The notes under the pieces: generated by a model
Database searches by the model: none
What the model was told of the DNA's origin: nothing
The model's input: only the letters and a program-made list of their open reading frames with translations
Shown: in pieces, positions 32,475 to 43,662 of the stretch
How the letters are laid out: each line of letters begins with the position of its first letter
Numbering within the stretch: position 1 is the stretch's first letter
Source: Rhizophagus clarus
Lineage: Eukaryota; Glomeromycota; Glomeromycetes; Glomerales; Glomeraceae
Length of the DNA stretch: 64,000 nucleotides
Reading direction: 5' to 3'
NCBI GenBank assembly: GCA_015698045.1
Contig: BLAL01000285.1
Coordinates: 806,001 to 870,000 of the forward strand
Position numbers and translations under genes: made by a program

Positions 32475-33586
32475 TCAATTTGATAAGACCCACAGAGGAG
32501 GTAATTCTGTATCAAATGGAATAACCATCAATTCTTCTCGAACAAAAGATCTTTGTAGGCTATTACCATCATCATCTTCCAGCCAATATAATACTGGCTG
32601 ATTTTTTTGCACCATAGATTCATGAATATGATAAATATGTGGGGACCAATTCAAATCACCAACACGACATCTTCCACCTTCCAAATCACCAGGATAAAGT
32701 AAATAACGAACAAGAACATCACTAGAAAGCTTCTCTTCATCAAAACCAATTGGACCATCACGAGAATAAGAAGGCTTAGCAAAGACCTCTTCTTTTTCAA
32801 TAGCCTCAACAGGAGAAATACCAATCTGACGTGTGATAGAATTATTAATGTCCTCAACAACTAAAGGCAAATTCTTAACCCAAGCCATAGAACGAACATT
32901 TAAATGCAAAGACAAAAGATCAGAAGCATCCTGGGAAGGAAATAGTTTTTCAACCAAAGTACGATTATACCTTTCAACAATACCTATAGTGCGTTTAGAT
33001 TTGGCCTTCTGAATTTTTACATTATGTTCCATCATAAGCACCTTACATTCTCCCTTAAATTCAGAGCCCTATCAGTGATTAATAATTTCGGCCAGACCAG
33101 AGGAATTTCAGGATCATCATAAATTTTCTCAAGTGCTCGAGCAATAGTCTTTGAAGTTAAGATTCCCTCTCTATCCTTGACACTATATGCACCAATAGGA
33201 ATAGATACTTTATATCTAGAAGCAACGTCCACTACATTAAGACAAAAAAGATAAGTAATTCGTCCTACTTTATCATAAGGCATATAAAGAACATCTGCCT
33301 GATGGACTTCATTGGGCGTAGTAATAAAGGTAAAACTTGCACAAGGAATATATCTATGACGTGGCATGTGTATTTGGTGTACAGCCTGTCTCTCAAGCCA
33401 GTCCTTCACTTCATCAATAGTAAAATCATATCCAGCCTTAATAAAAGCTTCAAACAATTTTTTAGCATTTCGATGATAACCAATAGGCTGATAATAAATC
33501 TTTTTCAAAGCAATAGAAATATCAAGATTTCGAGCCTCACCAGAATCTATAGAAATAATAGGTAATAATGGGAGTTGAGCAGACAT
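32475..33586 (-). mobile_element. RVE-type integrase region (Polinton part)
   Basis: Would cut and join the element's ends to target DNA. On the minus strand the N-terminal part has a helix-rich DNA-binding region (MPRHRYIPCASF). The DDE core then shows HQADVLYMPYDKVGRITYLF (first Asp), VVDVASRYKVSIPIGA, WPKLLITDRALNL (second Asp) and the Glu in RTIGIVERYNRTLVEKLF. The C-terminal part is a chromo/SH3-like segment (YHIHESMVQKNQPVLYWLED) as in Polinton integrases. Broken lightly. It is read divergently from the coiled-coil gene at 33,568. Confidence 0.82.
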
Positions 33587-34443
33587 ATCTTGAACAACTA
33601 AACAGCAACTTTGATCAAGGGATAAAGTTAGTACAAAAGAAAATCTGCAAACTTGAAGAGGAAATTAAAGCCTGTGAGCGATATATTTCTCATCTTGAAA
33701 AGAATTTACAATCTTATGATGAAGAAGTTAATCAGCTAAAGGATAAATGTAAGGTTATTCTAGATGAACTTAAAAAATGTCAGGATCACCTGGAGCTAAA
33801 AGAGGAGGCATTAGTTATTCAAGATAAACGAATTATCCAGCTAGAAGACATAATAGATAAACTTAAATCTCGTATACAAGAATTATCTAAATCTAGTAAT
33901 AAACATTCTAAAGAAGAAGAACAAGAAAATATGGCCATACCTGATATTTTAATAAATATCGCTACAGCACTAGATCGGGTAGAGGCATATATTGATGGAG
34001 ATACATCATTTAACCCTAAAAATACATTAAATGGTATAAGAATTTCATTAACAACTGCTCGTGGACTTATGCAAAAACATGCTCAAGATGCTATTAACAT
34101 GCAAGGTTTATACCGTATAGCTAATGATCGAATCAATGGCCTTAGGAATGATTTAACAACTACTAGAAATCAATGTCTTCGAAGAGCTCAGCTACTGACT
34201 TTAGCATATAATAATGAGGTAAATGAGCGTCATCGTTGGTGGCAAATAGTACAGGATAGGCAAACTAATGGACAAAGGATAGCCTTAAGAAAGCAAAATC
34301 GAATAAATGTATTAATAGGAGAAAAGGCCATCCTTCAGCTAATAAATCAGAGACGCAAAGCAGAGGCAGAATTAGCAGAATTCAATCGGGCATTTGTATT
34401 TAATAGATACCAAAAATGGAAGGGTAGGGAATTAAATTCATGA
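33568..34443 (+). CDS. Coiled-coil protein, 291 aa (Polinton part)
   Basis: ATG at 33,568, although a second start at 33,931 (MAIPDILINIATALDRV) would avoid overlap with the integrase start on the other strand. Residues about 15-120 form an uninterrupted coiled coil (KKICKLEEEIKACERYISHL, KDKCKVILDELKKCQDHLEL). The C-terminal half (RISLTTARGLMQKHAQDAIN, RNQCLRRAQLLTLAYNNEVN, RHRWWQIVQDRQ) resembles a repetitive glomeromycotan protein family that I recall as lying upstream of Gag-like frames; that resemblance is from memory. Possibly a structural partner of the Gag-like protein. Confidence 0.65.
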   Translation: MGVEQTYLEQLNSNFDQGIKLVQKKICKLEEEIKACERYISHLEKNLQSYDEEVNQLKDKCKVILDELKKCQDHLELKEEALVIQDKRIIQLEDIIDKLKSRIQELSKSSNKHSKEEEQENMAIPDILINIATALDRVEAYIDGDTSFNPKNTLNGIRISLTTARGLMQKHAQDAINMQGLYRIANDRINGLRNDLTTTRNQCLRRAQLLTLAYNNEVNERHRWWQIVQDRQTNGQRIALRKQNRINVLIGEKAILQLINQRRKAEAELAEFNRAFVFNRYQKWKGRELNS

Positions 34444-34479
34444 CAAATTATCTTGAATTTACAAAACAATCCATTATTA

Positions 34480-35560
34480 GCAAATATGGCAAACTTAGTA
34501 GATGTACACAAACTCATAGATCCACAACTTGCATCCCTCCCATATTATGATGGATAAAAAGAGCCAGATTCATATTATGCAAAACTTAGAATTATAAATG
34601 AAACAGCCCGACCACTAGCAGTTGCTCAATTTAATCTTCAAGCCAGAACTAATAAAATGATAGGAAAGATGACAGGAAGATTCCATCCTGTTCCAGCAAC
34701 TAATCCATATAATGCAAATAATGCAATTAATAATGAACCTGAATTCCTGAATTGGCTACAAGGCAAGTATTGTGAAGTAATGGTTGGAACTAATCAAGAT
34801 GCTATGAGAGCACTTATGATAGAAAGATTCTCTACAATGGATACAGCAGATACTTATGAAAAGAGGATTAAACCATATGCCCAAGGACTTGTTTATCCTG
34901 ATATTTTGCCATATCTATATAACCATATGCCTCAATATATAGAAATGAGACTTAGACAAGCTAATCCTCCTAATTTGGGTGCTTTCTTTACAAATTTACG
35001 AGGAATTTGGTTAGAAAGTAGGGGGCGAATTCCAGAACAGCAATCTTATCCCAACCAGGCTTTACCTGCTTAACCACAAAAAGAAAGACTTAGTGTTCGG
35101 CTAGCAAGAGACTTGGGTTATACAGGAATAGGAACAGATGATGATACATTAGAAAAGTTTATTTATGAAGATCTTACAAAGAGATTTGGAGGAGGGCATA
35201 TAGCACATGTTAGAAAAAGCCCCTTTACACCCAGAAATGCCTATGCCACAAAGAAGGTTGTTAGAAAAATAGTGCCAAGCAAAGCATCAAGTAAACTTGT
35301 CAGACATTGCTCAGTATGTGGAAAGGCTGAACATACAAAGGTTAATTGTCCCAGACTAAAGCGAACTAAGAAAGTTAATTATGTATACCAAGATGAGGAA
35401 GAAGATCCTGAAGACTCTGAAGATTCTGAAGAATACATATTAGAAGATGATCTTGAAGAAGAAATTGAAGATGATAATGAAAATGAGGATGATATTGATG
35501 ACGAATCACGAAATTGCTATGCTTTAAAAAAAAAGTGGTGCGAAGTGGAGTACCTATAAA
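34480..35560 (+). mobile_element. Gag-like protein with CCHC zinc knuckle (Polinton part)
   Basis: The region encodes a helical capsid-like domain (EFLNWLQGKYCEVMVGTNQD, MIERFSTMDTADTYEKRIKP, LPYLYNHMPQYIEMRLRQAN, LGAFFTNLRGIWLESRGR) of the size and tone of Ty3-type Gag. Next come a basic segment (KKVVRKIVPSKASSK), a canonical CCHC knuckle (CSVCGKAEHTKVNC, C-x2-C-x4-H-x4-C) and a long acidic tail (about 35,390-35,510). A retrovirus-type Gag inside a Polinton-class element is unexpected. Not a single open frame. Confidence 0.65.
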
Positions 35561-36590
35561 AAAGAGTACCAAACCAAAAGAAAGAGCCACCAAGAAGTCC
35601 CCTACTTCCAAGTCTCGTACTAGCAATATAGCCATGGCTACAGATCTAATGTATCAAATAGCATTAAAATCGTCAATAGCATCATTAGTCCCTCATTGTC
35701 CTAGAGAGATTCTTATAGAAATTTCAAAATTTATTAATATGATATTCCCCAAAATAAAAGACCATTGCTTGAATACAGAAATGCCAAATGATACGGTTAA
35801 AAGAAGGGAATTAGCATGGGAAAATGTTACAAAAAAATTTCAAGATGTCTTATTTCCACTAATACAGGCCACAAATACCGAACAGAAGCTTCTTTTACAA
35901 GTTCCAGAAAATAATAATGAAACTGTTCCAAATGCCCCCAGCCCAAATGAAGATATAGTTATAGCAGATTCTACTAAAATAAAGGAAATTAATGCTACAT
36001 CCTCTAGCTATGCTAAACCAGAGAGCATTCAACTAGATTATGCCATTAAGGCTTATGCTACAGCTCAAAAAAAAAATAGCCAAATATATTGGCCAAAGCC
36101 CTTGGAGATAAATTTTCTCCAAATAAAGGATGCCGATGATGTTGCAACCATCTCATGTAAGGTAGGGGATATAACTATACCATATGCAATGATTGATAGT
36201 GAATCAGATTCATCAATATTCTCAGAAAATGTTGCTATTCATTTGGGTCAAAAAATAAATAGAAAGAAGATTCATCGACTTAAGGGGGTTGCAAGTAAGT
36301 CTCATTCTCTTGGTACGGTTGATAGTGTTCCTGTAACTATAGAGGATAAGGAAAATAGAGATACCATTTCAGATGAATTTTCTGTCGTCCCTACAGAATA
36401 TGATGATAATGGAAATGAGTTATCACTATTTATTCTTGGAACGAAATGGCAACATCAGGCAGGATGGGAACCCTTAGTAAAGGGAGAATTTAAGACAATC
36501 TGAAATGGAAAGACTATTACCATCCCCCTATCAGTTCACAAGTCTCAGCATAATGTCTTCACTGTAGGGAAGGGGCCAGAACCTGTAAAA
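35514..36590 (+). mobile_element. Retropepsin-like region downstream of Gag (Polinton part)
   Basis: A 300-residue-plus frame follows the acidic Gag tail. The first half is helical and Lys-rich (MYQIALKSSIASLVPHCPRE). The second half looks like a retroviral-type aspartic protease fold: a strand CKVGDITIPYAMIDSE at about 36,150-36,205, the flap/second-strand sequence LKGVASKSHSLGTVDSVPVT, and the hydrophobic ILGTKWQHQAGW (compare the LLG-x-x-W motif of Ty3-type proteases). It overlaps the end of the Gag-like frame, the arrangement used by Gag-Pro frameshifting elements. The fold assignment is inference. Confidence 0.55.
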
Positions 36591-36815
36591 AAAAAACTAG
36601 CAGACCGTACATGCATGCATTGTGGTAAAGAATTCCGTTATCCCTGTAGGTTAAAACAGCATTATAAAACAGTTAAGTGTTCAGACAGTATTTCAGACAG
36701 TGTTTCAGACGGTGTTTCAGACAGTGTTTCAGTCAGTGTTTCATCGCAGATCAGACAATATTTAGACAGCAATCAGGAAAAAAATACAGTGCCTATTCGA
36801 CTATTTTTGGCATGA
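36591..36815 (+). mobile_element. C2HC zinc finger with SDSV repeats (Polinton part)
   Basis: Short coding stretch with a single zinc finger (CMHCGKEFRYPCRLKQHYKTVKC) followed by five imperfect 12-bp repeats (about 36,681-36,743) encoding a Ser-Asp-Ser-Val run. The finger is clearly related to the one in the minus-strand protein at 43,663-44,109 (shared RLKQHYK/KLRQHYK). Its end overlaps the end of the convergent coiled-coil gene. Confidence 0.5.
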
Positions 36816-37724
36816 TATAACCTTTTGAAGTTCTTGAATAAGATGGCCAGAAAGTTTTGTACGAATAGAGGAACGAAATGAATATTTTTTTCGAATATCT
36901 GGATTATCTGGTGCATTAGCATGCCATCTATTCCACAAGACTTTGGCATCTTTTTCATAAAAACTAATTGGCTCTATAGTACTATCAATACAGCCAGGAT
37001 TAATAGAACGGATTCCATCATTATAAATAATAATTGTTTGATCTTTAGAATAGATAATATCATCCAATGTCTTGATAATATCTTTAACCGAAGAAAGGAC
37101 ATATTTAAGATCCTTTATTTCATTCTTAGATCGTGATAGTAATGCAGATAACTTGCCAATCTCTCTATCTTTTTCAATATTAGCTTTATCCAAGGCAGAG
37201 ATACGAGATTGGTATTGTTTCTCCAAGTCAGCCTTACTGGATTTATATTGCTCTTCTAGCTGATACCTAAATGAATATAATTTCTGCTTCATATCTACCA
37301 TACAGTTATTATATTCTCTCACTTTTCGAGCTAAAAGAGTATCATATTCATCTTTTAGACGTTTGCGTTCTTCAGAAACTTGACTCTCAATAGTTTTCTT
37401 AATACTATTTTCCTGTTGTTGTACACGAAGTTCACGCTCTTCTAACTGTTTCTCAAATCCATCTAACCGAGATAATGTACTAGAACCATCAGAAGTGGTA
37501 TTTGCTTCAATCTTTAGCTTTTGACGATTTTTTTTATTAAAGTATCTTTCAATTTCTTTAGTAAGTAATTCCTCAATATCTGAACGAATACCTTTAGCCT
37601 GTTCCTCAGATAGTGGATTACTTTTGCGAGTTGTTAGTCGTAACCATGCATCCTTTTTCATGGATGGAGGTAATTGGTCAAGCAAACTCTTATAGTGTTC
37701 ATTGAAATAAGGTTGGCTTGCCAT
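36801..37724 (-). CDS. Long coiled-coil protein, 307 aa (Polinton part)
   Basis: The start is taken at MASQPYFNEHYKSLL (ATG at 37,722-37,724), because upstream codons to 37,940 are Phe-rich and unlike a protein N-terminus. Residues about 1-65 are a helical domain (PPSMKKDAWLRLTT). Residues about 75-215 are a heptad coiled coil (DGFEKQLEERELRVQQQENS, SRISALDKANIEKDREIGKL). The C-terminal 90 residues (FYEKDAKVLWNRWHANAP, SSIRTKLSGHLIQELQKVI) form another helical domain. It could be a scaffold, tail or terminal-protein-like factor; no family is recognised. Confidence 0.6.
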   Translation of the reverse strand: MASQPYFNEHYKSLLDQLPPSMKKDAWLRLTTRKSNPLSEEQAKGIRSDIEELLTKEIERYFNKKNRQKLKIEANTTSDGSSTLSRLDGFEKQLEERELRVQQQENSIKKTIESQVSEERKRLKDEYDTLLARKVREYNNCMVDMKQKLYSFRYQLEEQYKSSKADLEKQYQSRISALDKANIEKDREIGKLSALLSRSKNEIKDLKYVLSSVKDIIKTLDDIIYSKDQTIIIYNDGIRSINPGCIDSTIEPISFYEKDAKVLWNRWHANAPDNPDIRKKYSFRSSIRTKLSGHLIQELQKVISCQK

Positions 37725-38031
37725 GTTCGAATAGGGTAAGTAATATATAGTTTTAGAAAATTCCTGGAAGAAAAATATTCCTGGAAGTTTAGAAATTCCA
37801 TATTTTCCCAGAAGTTTGGGTATTTCATATATTTTTAGTAAAAGTTTCCGTCTAGAATTAGCCAAAAAAAAATTGCTGAAGCCTATATTCTGGGAAAAAA
37901 TACCAAGAAAATGCCAGAGAAAATGCCCTCTCTTGTCCAAGAATTGCGAGAAATTATCCTGAAATTTATAATTGAGGAAGGAGAATGTAAACTGAGTTCA
38001 CAATGTCACGTGTATAGCGCAGTAAATATTA

Positions 38032-38274
38032 TTACTTTGGAATATTAGTCTGAACCTTCTCTAGCTTAGCTTTATTGTATGATAGATCAGGATCATTAAT
38101 ATCAATCGGCAATGGTTTTTTCAAATCAGATTTTATCAAATTTATCATGTCTTCCAATTTATCCAGGCTATTCATTAGAGCTTGTGCTGATTTTGTCAGA
38201 TCGGGGAATATAAGGGATGAGGAATCATAGTCAAGCTGGCTCGTCTCTGGATTCTCTTTTTTATTGCTTTCCAT
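38032..38274 (-). CDS. Hypothetical small acidic protein, 80 aa (Polinton part)
   Basis: Open frame MESNKKENPETSQLDYDSS with one amphipathic helix (SAQALMNSLDKLEDMINLIK) and a Pro/Asp-rich tail. Same strand as the coiled-coil, F-box and polymerase genes. Unknown function. Confidence 0.45.
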   Translation of the reverse strand: MESNKKENPETSQLDYDSSSLIFPDLTKSAQALMNSLDKLEDMINLIKSDLKKPLPIDINDPDLSYNKAKLEKVQTNIPK

Positions 38275-38331
38275 TTCTTATCTGCGGAAAAAATAGTCTA
38301 AATAATTTGACTAAGAATAATTGGATCGGTC

Positions 38332-39015
38332 CTAACCTCTAGTTATACCAAAATATTTTAATTTAAGATACAATCTAGTTTCTCTGATAGTTTTATAAGT
38401 AATTCTACAACCGTAAATATAAAGTGCTTGGAGTTTTAGGCAGGAATGAATAATATTACAAATTGATTCTTCAGAAAACTCTATACGGTAAGAAATATCT
38501 AGATATTCTAATTTATAGCATGAATTTGCGATTGCATATAGACCTTTATCAGTTATTAATCCAGTATCATCTACTCTATGATAATTAATTCCCAAGTTGA
38601 AATACTTCAGACTGGAGTATGATTCTGCTATTCGTTTTAATGTTTTATTACTGAATCTGGTAGTATTATGCAAATTTAAATGAATTATATTTGGGAATAG
38701 ATGTGTAATATGTTTGAATTTTTTATCTGAAAGTCGCCAGTAGCTTGGAATTTCTAAATGAGTTACATTCAAATAATAAAATGGTTTGGTCCCAAAGAGA
38801 CTCTTCTGCTTCTCACATATTATTTTCATAAAAATTTTTTGTATGTTACTATTCTTTAGCTCAACTCGTTTCCATAGAACAGAAACACTGCATCTGTACC
38901 ACAATCGGCAGATAAATAGAGTGGGATAGAGGGATTTAACTATTGCTAGAAAATGTAAAATATGATTTAATAGTTCTGGTAAATATATAACTCTTGAATG
39001 TGTCATAATTAACAA
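38332..39015 (-). CDS. F-box/LRR protein carried by the Polinton-class element, 227 aa
   Basis: ATG at 39,013-39,015 or the second Met four codons on. The N-terminal F-box (residues about 10-55) reads LPELLNHILHFL...SLYPTLFICRLWYRCSVSVLW, the fungal pattern with conserved Leu-Pro and C-R-x-W. It is followed by about five leucine-rich repeats of the AMN1/cysteine-containing type: FPNIIHLNLHNTTRFSNKTL, YSSLKYFNLGINY, CYKLEYLDISYRIEFSEESI, CLKLQALYIYGCRITYKTI. In hosts such proteins are substrate adaptors of SCF ubiquitin ligases. F-box/LRR genes are abundant in these fungi, so this is most simply a captured host gene; it is open from end to end. It lies between the coiled-coil and polymerase genes, inside both inverted repeats. 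Confidence 0.75.
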   Translation of the reverse strand: MLIMTHSRVIYLPELLNHILHFLAIVKSLYPTLFICRLWYRCSVSVLWKRVELKNSNIQKIFMKIICEKQKSLFGTKPFYYLNVTHLEIPSYWRLSDKKFKHITHLFPNIIHLNLHNTTRFSNKTLKRIAESYSSLKYFNLGINYHRVDDTGLITDKGLYAIANSCYKLEYLDISYRIEFSEESICNIIHSCLKLQALYIYGCRITYKTIRETRLYLKLKYFGITRG

Positions 39016-39164
39016 ATATTATATGCTAATTTAAAATATGCATAACACTCTAGCTTTACCCACTAGAAAAAAGAAAAGCTGAGTTTATTAGTATTCCTGG
39101 CATTCGTAATAATATTAGAAGAAAAAAAAGATGCAAAGGAATTTTATAGGTTAGCCAAGACTTT

Positions 39165-39359
39165 TCAGTTTATTAAACTCCCTTGATAATTATTTTGCAC
39201 AAAATCTAACTCTCGTGTTAATCTATCTAATGTTAATTGTAGTCCAATTATATAAAGTTTTTGACGATCTTCTGCTCTAACTCCATTTTGGAATACCATT
39301 TTGATATTCTTTTTTACTTCATCTATAATATCCTCTAATCCCACTATGCTGGTTGTCAT
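39165..39359 (-). CDS. Hypothetical small helical protein, 64 aa (Polinton part)
   Basis: MTTSIVGLEDIIDEVKKNIK... with two amphipathic helices (LYIIGLQLTLDRLTRELDFV). Same strand as its neighbours, about 150 bp upstream of the F-box gene. Unknown; possibly a small coiled-coil accessory. Confidence 0.4.
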   Translation of the reverse strand: MTTSIVGLEDIIDEVKKNIKMVFQNGVRAEDRQKLYIIGLQLTLDRLTRELDFVQNNYQGSLIN

Positions 39360-39699
39360 TTTTTAGTGATTTATAACTAAATATTTAATATGCTAGAAAA
39401 AAAAATCTAATAATGTATACACTATACCTTTTATAAATATGACTTTCTAACCCATTACTAAATTATGTCTGAATGCTAGATATATGGGATACACATTCAT
39501 TTTGATATTTCTCTGGGAGCTTGGCACTCATAGCTCTTTTTTCGGCCTCTTCATGGGGGACACCAACTTTTACCATTTTCTTATATGCTATGGTACGCCA
39601 ATGCATATATGGTAAAGGAGTTATCCCATTTGATAATAACCAGTACTTACCATTTCTGGGGCATAGGGCCTTTTTCTCAGACTCAACCAGGAATAATGT

Positions 39700-42600
39700 G
39701 TGATCCTTTGATCAGATACCTACATTCTTTGCATAGAATACTTCCTTACCAAAGAGACAGTCCCGATATACTAATGTCATAGGATCTGCTTCTGAGCGTA
39801 TAGTCAAGTCTCTAACCTCTTGTTCTGTCATTGTTGACCTATCTATTGGATTATCAAGCAATGACCCTTCCAATGTTGGCATATAGGAATCTGTGGCCAT
39901 CTCGCCCATACTTTTTTTACTAACTCCCTTATGCTTAGATTGCGTAGATTTATCTGCTAAGACGTAATGGTATAATTTTGCCTGAATGTGATAGGATTCT
40001 GTGATCACCTTTCCTGGAGTTTCATCTTTATATTTCCCAACAGTTTGGTCTCCATTGAGATTGAAAAGGTCTGGACGCTCATTCATATCTTTATATATAT
40101 CTTCAGTCTTGATATATATTATAAAGGAATCTGTATCCATATATCCAAGCCGTGCTTTATCCCCATATTTTTCTTTTATATAGCCATACCAGAATTCGTA
40201 CATATGAAGCTTGCTGAGTCCTAGAACAGATGTTCCAATTATGATTGGTTTGTTAAGAGTCACGCTGGCCTTTCCCATATGTGCTCCTATAAGGGTGCTT
40301 CCAAGCTCTTTGGCATATTTAAATCTTGGGCTACGAACCTTATTTAAGCATGCCTTTTCATCCCGCTCATTTATATTCCTCATGAGTTTGACATCTTGAT
40401 ACTTACGAACATTTTCCATAGTCTTGCCATATACTGATACATTCATAAGTTTGAAAAAGTCACTCAGGGATGTATTTCCAGCTTTTTTAGCCTCATTACG
40501 TTTCTCAGTATTAAAAGATATATATGGTTCAAGCTAGTTAGTCTGATCGAATGATAAGATTTCTGAAACTTTATCTATAACCATACCTAATTTTACATAA
40601 TATTGGAGCTCTTGGTAATGGATAACATAATCTTTTCGTGGGCCAAGATGTGGGACTAATTTTTCTGTTGCAGAGAAGCATCCTCTATCTAGATTATTAA
40701 CAAGCTCTGTATTATATGGACTTAGCCAATCTTTTCCTACTGCAATATTTTCTACAGCTGGAGGCAAATCACTTAGATAGTCATGAGTTTTAAATGGAAA
40801 ATGAGCATTAATATTTAAGAAATACTCTCGTTTAGCATCAGATCGTGTATTGAGAATCTTTTCAAGATATTTCTTCTGCATAACTGGATTCTTAAGTAAA
40901 TATTCTCGACTGGCCTCCCATTGATAATTTTCAATAGGTAAATATTGACTCATAGAATGACCATAAAGATTTGTTGCGTCTACATATGAGATCCAGGATG
41001 TGGGTTTGGATGGGTCATAGGCTTCTCCCATTTTGGGATTATTAGCCTTAAAATATCGTTGACAGGCCATTGATATACCGCCACACTTGGCCTTTTCAAC
41101 AAAATCATGCATAGCCATATCTGTGAATAGTTCGATCTTGACTCCTGTCATTTTAAGCATAGAATCCCAGGATAGTGATGGGGCTGAAACATAGTGACTG
41201 GGATCAAGTTCATAATATTCCATAGACATTTTTCTAAATTCTGTCCAAACATCTGCTAGAAGAAATACGTCAATTTTAAGATAGAGATCATTATACTCAC
41301 CTAGATTTTTACAATCGAATTCCTTCCATATTTTTTGGGCATGTTCATAATCCTTTTGTGTAATTTTACCTCCAAGTATGCTATGGAATTCATGGAATGG
41401 AGGGAGTTCTGTTTCCTTAAATCTATCTTGCGAATCTATGTAGTCATAAGGTTGGACCCCCTTGCGTGTAACTAAATCTATTTGTTCATCAGTATAGCCT
41501 AAATCCTTGAAATGCTTCTTAGTTATAGGCTTGTTATCACCCAAATTTTCTGCAAGTTTGGCCAGGCTTGTGTTCATAAATTGCTGGCTATCGATATATT
41601 TAAGCTGACCCACTTTCATAGTCTTATATCGCTCAAATGTTTCAGCTATGACTCTGATTTGATGGGCATTAACTGATCGTCCAACAGATTCACAGACCAA
41701 ATGTGAATCATATCCACGAAAGTTATGAAATATGACTGGGATTGAGGTTTTCCAATCCTGTATTTGGAGCTTAAGATTGCAATCCTTATGAGATGCTCCA
41801 CGAAACTTACCTGTAATATGGCAGTGATCCCAAACCTTATTAGCCTTAGCTTTTTCACTGGCAATAGCTTTAGTTGCCTTATCAATAGTTATTTGGATGC
41901 CATTATATTCTGCTGACTCTTTTTTAAAGTTTTTTAGCTTTTCTTTAAGATAGGTTATTTTATCTTCTAAGCACTCGATTTTATCTATATCTATATCAAA
42001 CTTACCTTTGCAAATCCAACAGCTAATAGCTTCAGCAAATCTTTTCTTGTCTTCCTCAGTCTCAATTCGATCAGCTTTATTGGCTAATACCTCATTAATT
42101 CTAACCAGCTCCTGATCGATTTGACAAACAAATTCTTGGGTAGGATTTTCACCTCGATATAAGAAAGGCCCCCACACATCTCCTGTATCGATCCAGTGGA
42201 CCATATAGTTAAAGCTGTTTGCTTTCTGTTCAGCAAGTTTTTGCATGCTTCCCCCATATGCCTCATTGCATTTCTTATTATCTGCCTCGAAGTCTGCTAT
42301 AATTACACATGTGGCATTGATCATCCTACCATAGTTCTTGAATTCCATAAAGTCATCGACTCCTTTCTGAGGTAGTTTGACTATTTGACATTCTTTACCC
42401 TGTCCAAAGCAATGATCTTGATGATAGTTTCGGGTTGCTTTTGAAGACCAACTTATATCACATCGGTTGCATGAATATCTCTTTCCATGATGCTTTGTAT
42501 CTTTGAATCTTAATCCATCATGATTCTTTATCCAAAGGAAGTGATTCTTTTGCACGTACTTGTCATCCTCAGATTTGGTAATATCTGTAAGAACCATGAG

Positions 42601-43400
42601 ATATATTTCATGGGGTCTGTTATAGTTCTTACTAAAAATTACGCTTTTAGATGTAGTAGTTTTTTCGTTCCATTCCCAGACATTTATGGAGATATTAGGA
42701 TTCATCTCCTCTATCTTTTTGAAAATACGTGGACAGATAGGAGTGGGCATAGGGATTCCGTCGAGCTTAACCTTTTTCAGATATGGTTTTAGCTTCTTAG
42801 CTCTAAAGATTCTTTCAAGATGCTCTGTATATCCATCCTGATATGCGAAATAACATCCAAAAGCTCCTTGAAGACATTTTTCAGATAATTTGTTTGTCTC
42901 TGGATCAATTAATCCTTGATTATCTGGATTGATGGTACACTTTGTATTTGCAAGCTTTTTGGGTGTGATGGTATAGGAGCCACCTGTAGCTCGACAGAAT
43001 GGATATATTTCAATACTTATATAATTTATATATCTAAGAATAAAACCTGATTCAAGTATCAATTGATCTGAAATCTTTTTGTCGATATGACTAACAGTTT
43101 TGGCTAAATGTTCATCAATATCCTTTTCTGAAAGAAGTACACCCATTTTTCCTCTATGATATGTATTAAGTTCTTTAGTCTCATAATTTGCTTTATCTGT
43201 AAGATCACCTTTTCCTTTATATTTGTAATTTACATATGTAGCATTTACGACCAATGCTGTTTTTATTTGATCTTTTCTGCGAAGCTCTTCTTGTAATACA
43301 CCGGTTATTGCCTCTCTTGATGCTTCTATAAGTTGAGGCATATAAGGGGCTTCTGCATATTTTGTTTGTTCAGCTTGCTGTTTATTGAATGCATATTTGG
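39700..43400 (-). mobile_element. Protein-primed-type DNA polymerase B region (Polinton part)
   Basis: Replicative polymerase of the element. Minus-strand order: an N-terminal region (43,341 to about 42,500), a Cys/His finger (CNRCDISWSSKATRNYHQDHC), and exonuclease motifs Exo I (CVIIADFEAD), Exo II (IPVIFHNFRGYDSHL) and Exo III (YNDLYLKIDVFLLAD). Between Exo I and Exo II sits an HNH/endonuclease-VII-like insert (CWICKGKF...VWDHCHITGKFRGASHKDCN), as in Polinton and linear-plasmid polymerases. Palm motifs follow: motif A (SYVDATNLYGHSMSQYLP), motif B region (NKPIIIGTSVLGLSKLHMYE) and motif C (YMDTDSF). It is nearly intact, lightly broken. The size (about 1,200 codons) fits the family. Confidence 0.9.
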
Positions 43401-43662
43401 GATTATTGCTAGATTGAACTTTTCCTTCCCATACAGTTATATTCCTGAGATTATTATGTTGTCTAGCAGGATCATGACTTCTTTCTACAAATACGATATC
43501 AGTCTCTTGGGTTATTGGAGTTTGCTCATTTCTTTACATCTCTCTATGTGCTTGAGTTGTTGGGCCAGGTCCAGCTTCAAGATCATCCTCTTGGATTTCA
43601 TCCTGCATGGTGGACTGTGATTCAAAAGCCTCATCGTCTGCCTGTAATAGGTCATGATGTAG

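Noticed and set aside
39521-43620. Plus-strand frames opposite the polymerase region
   Set aside because: They are shadows of the minus-strand polymerase, with hydrophobic, low-complexity products.
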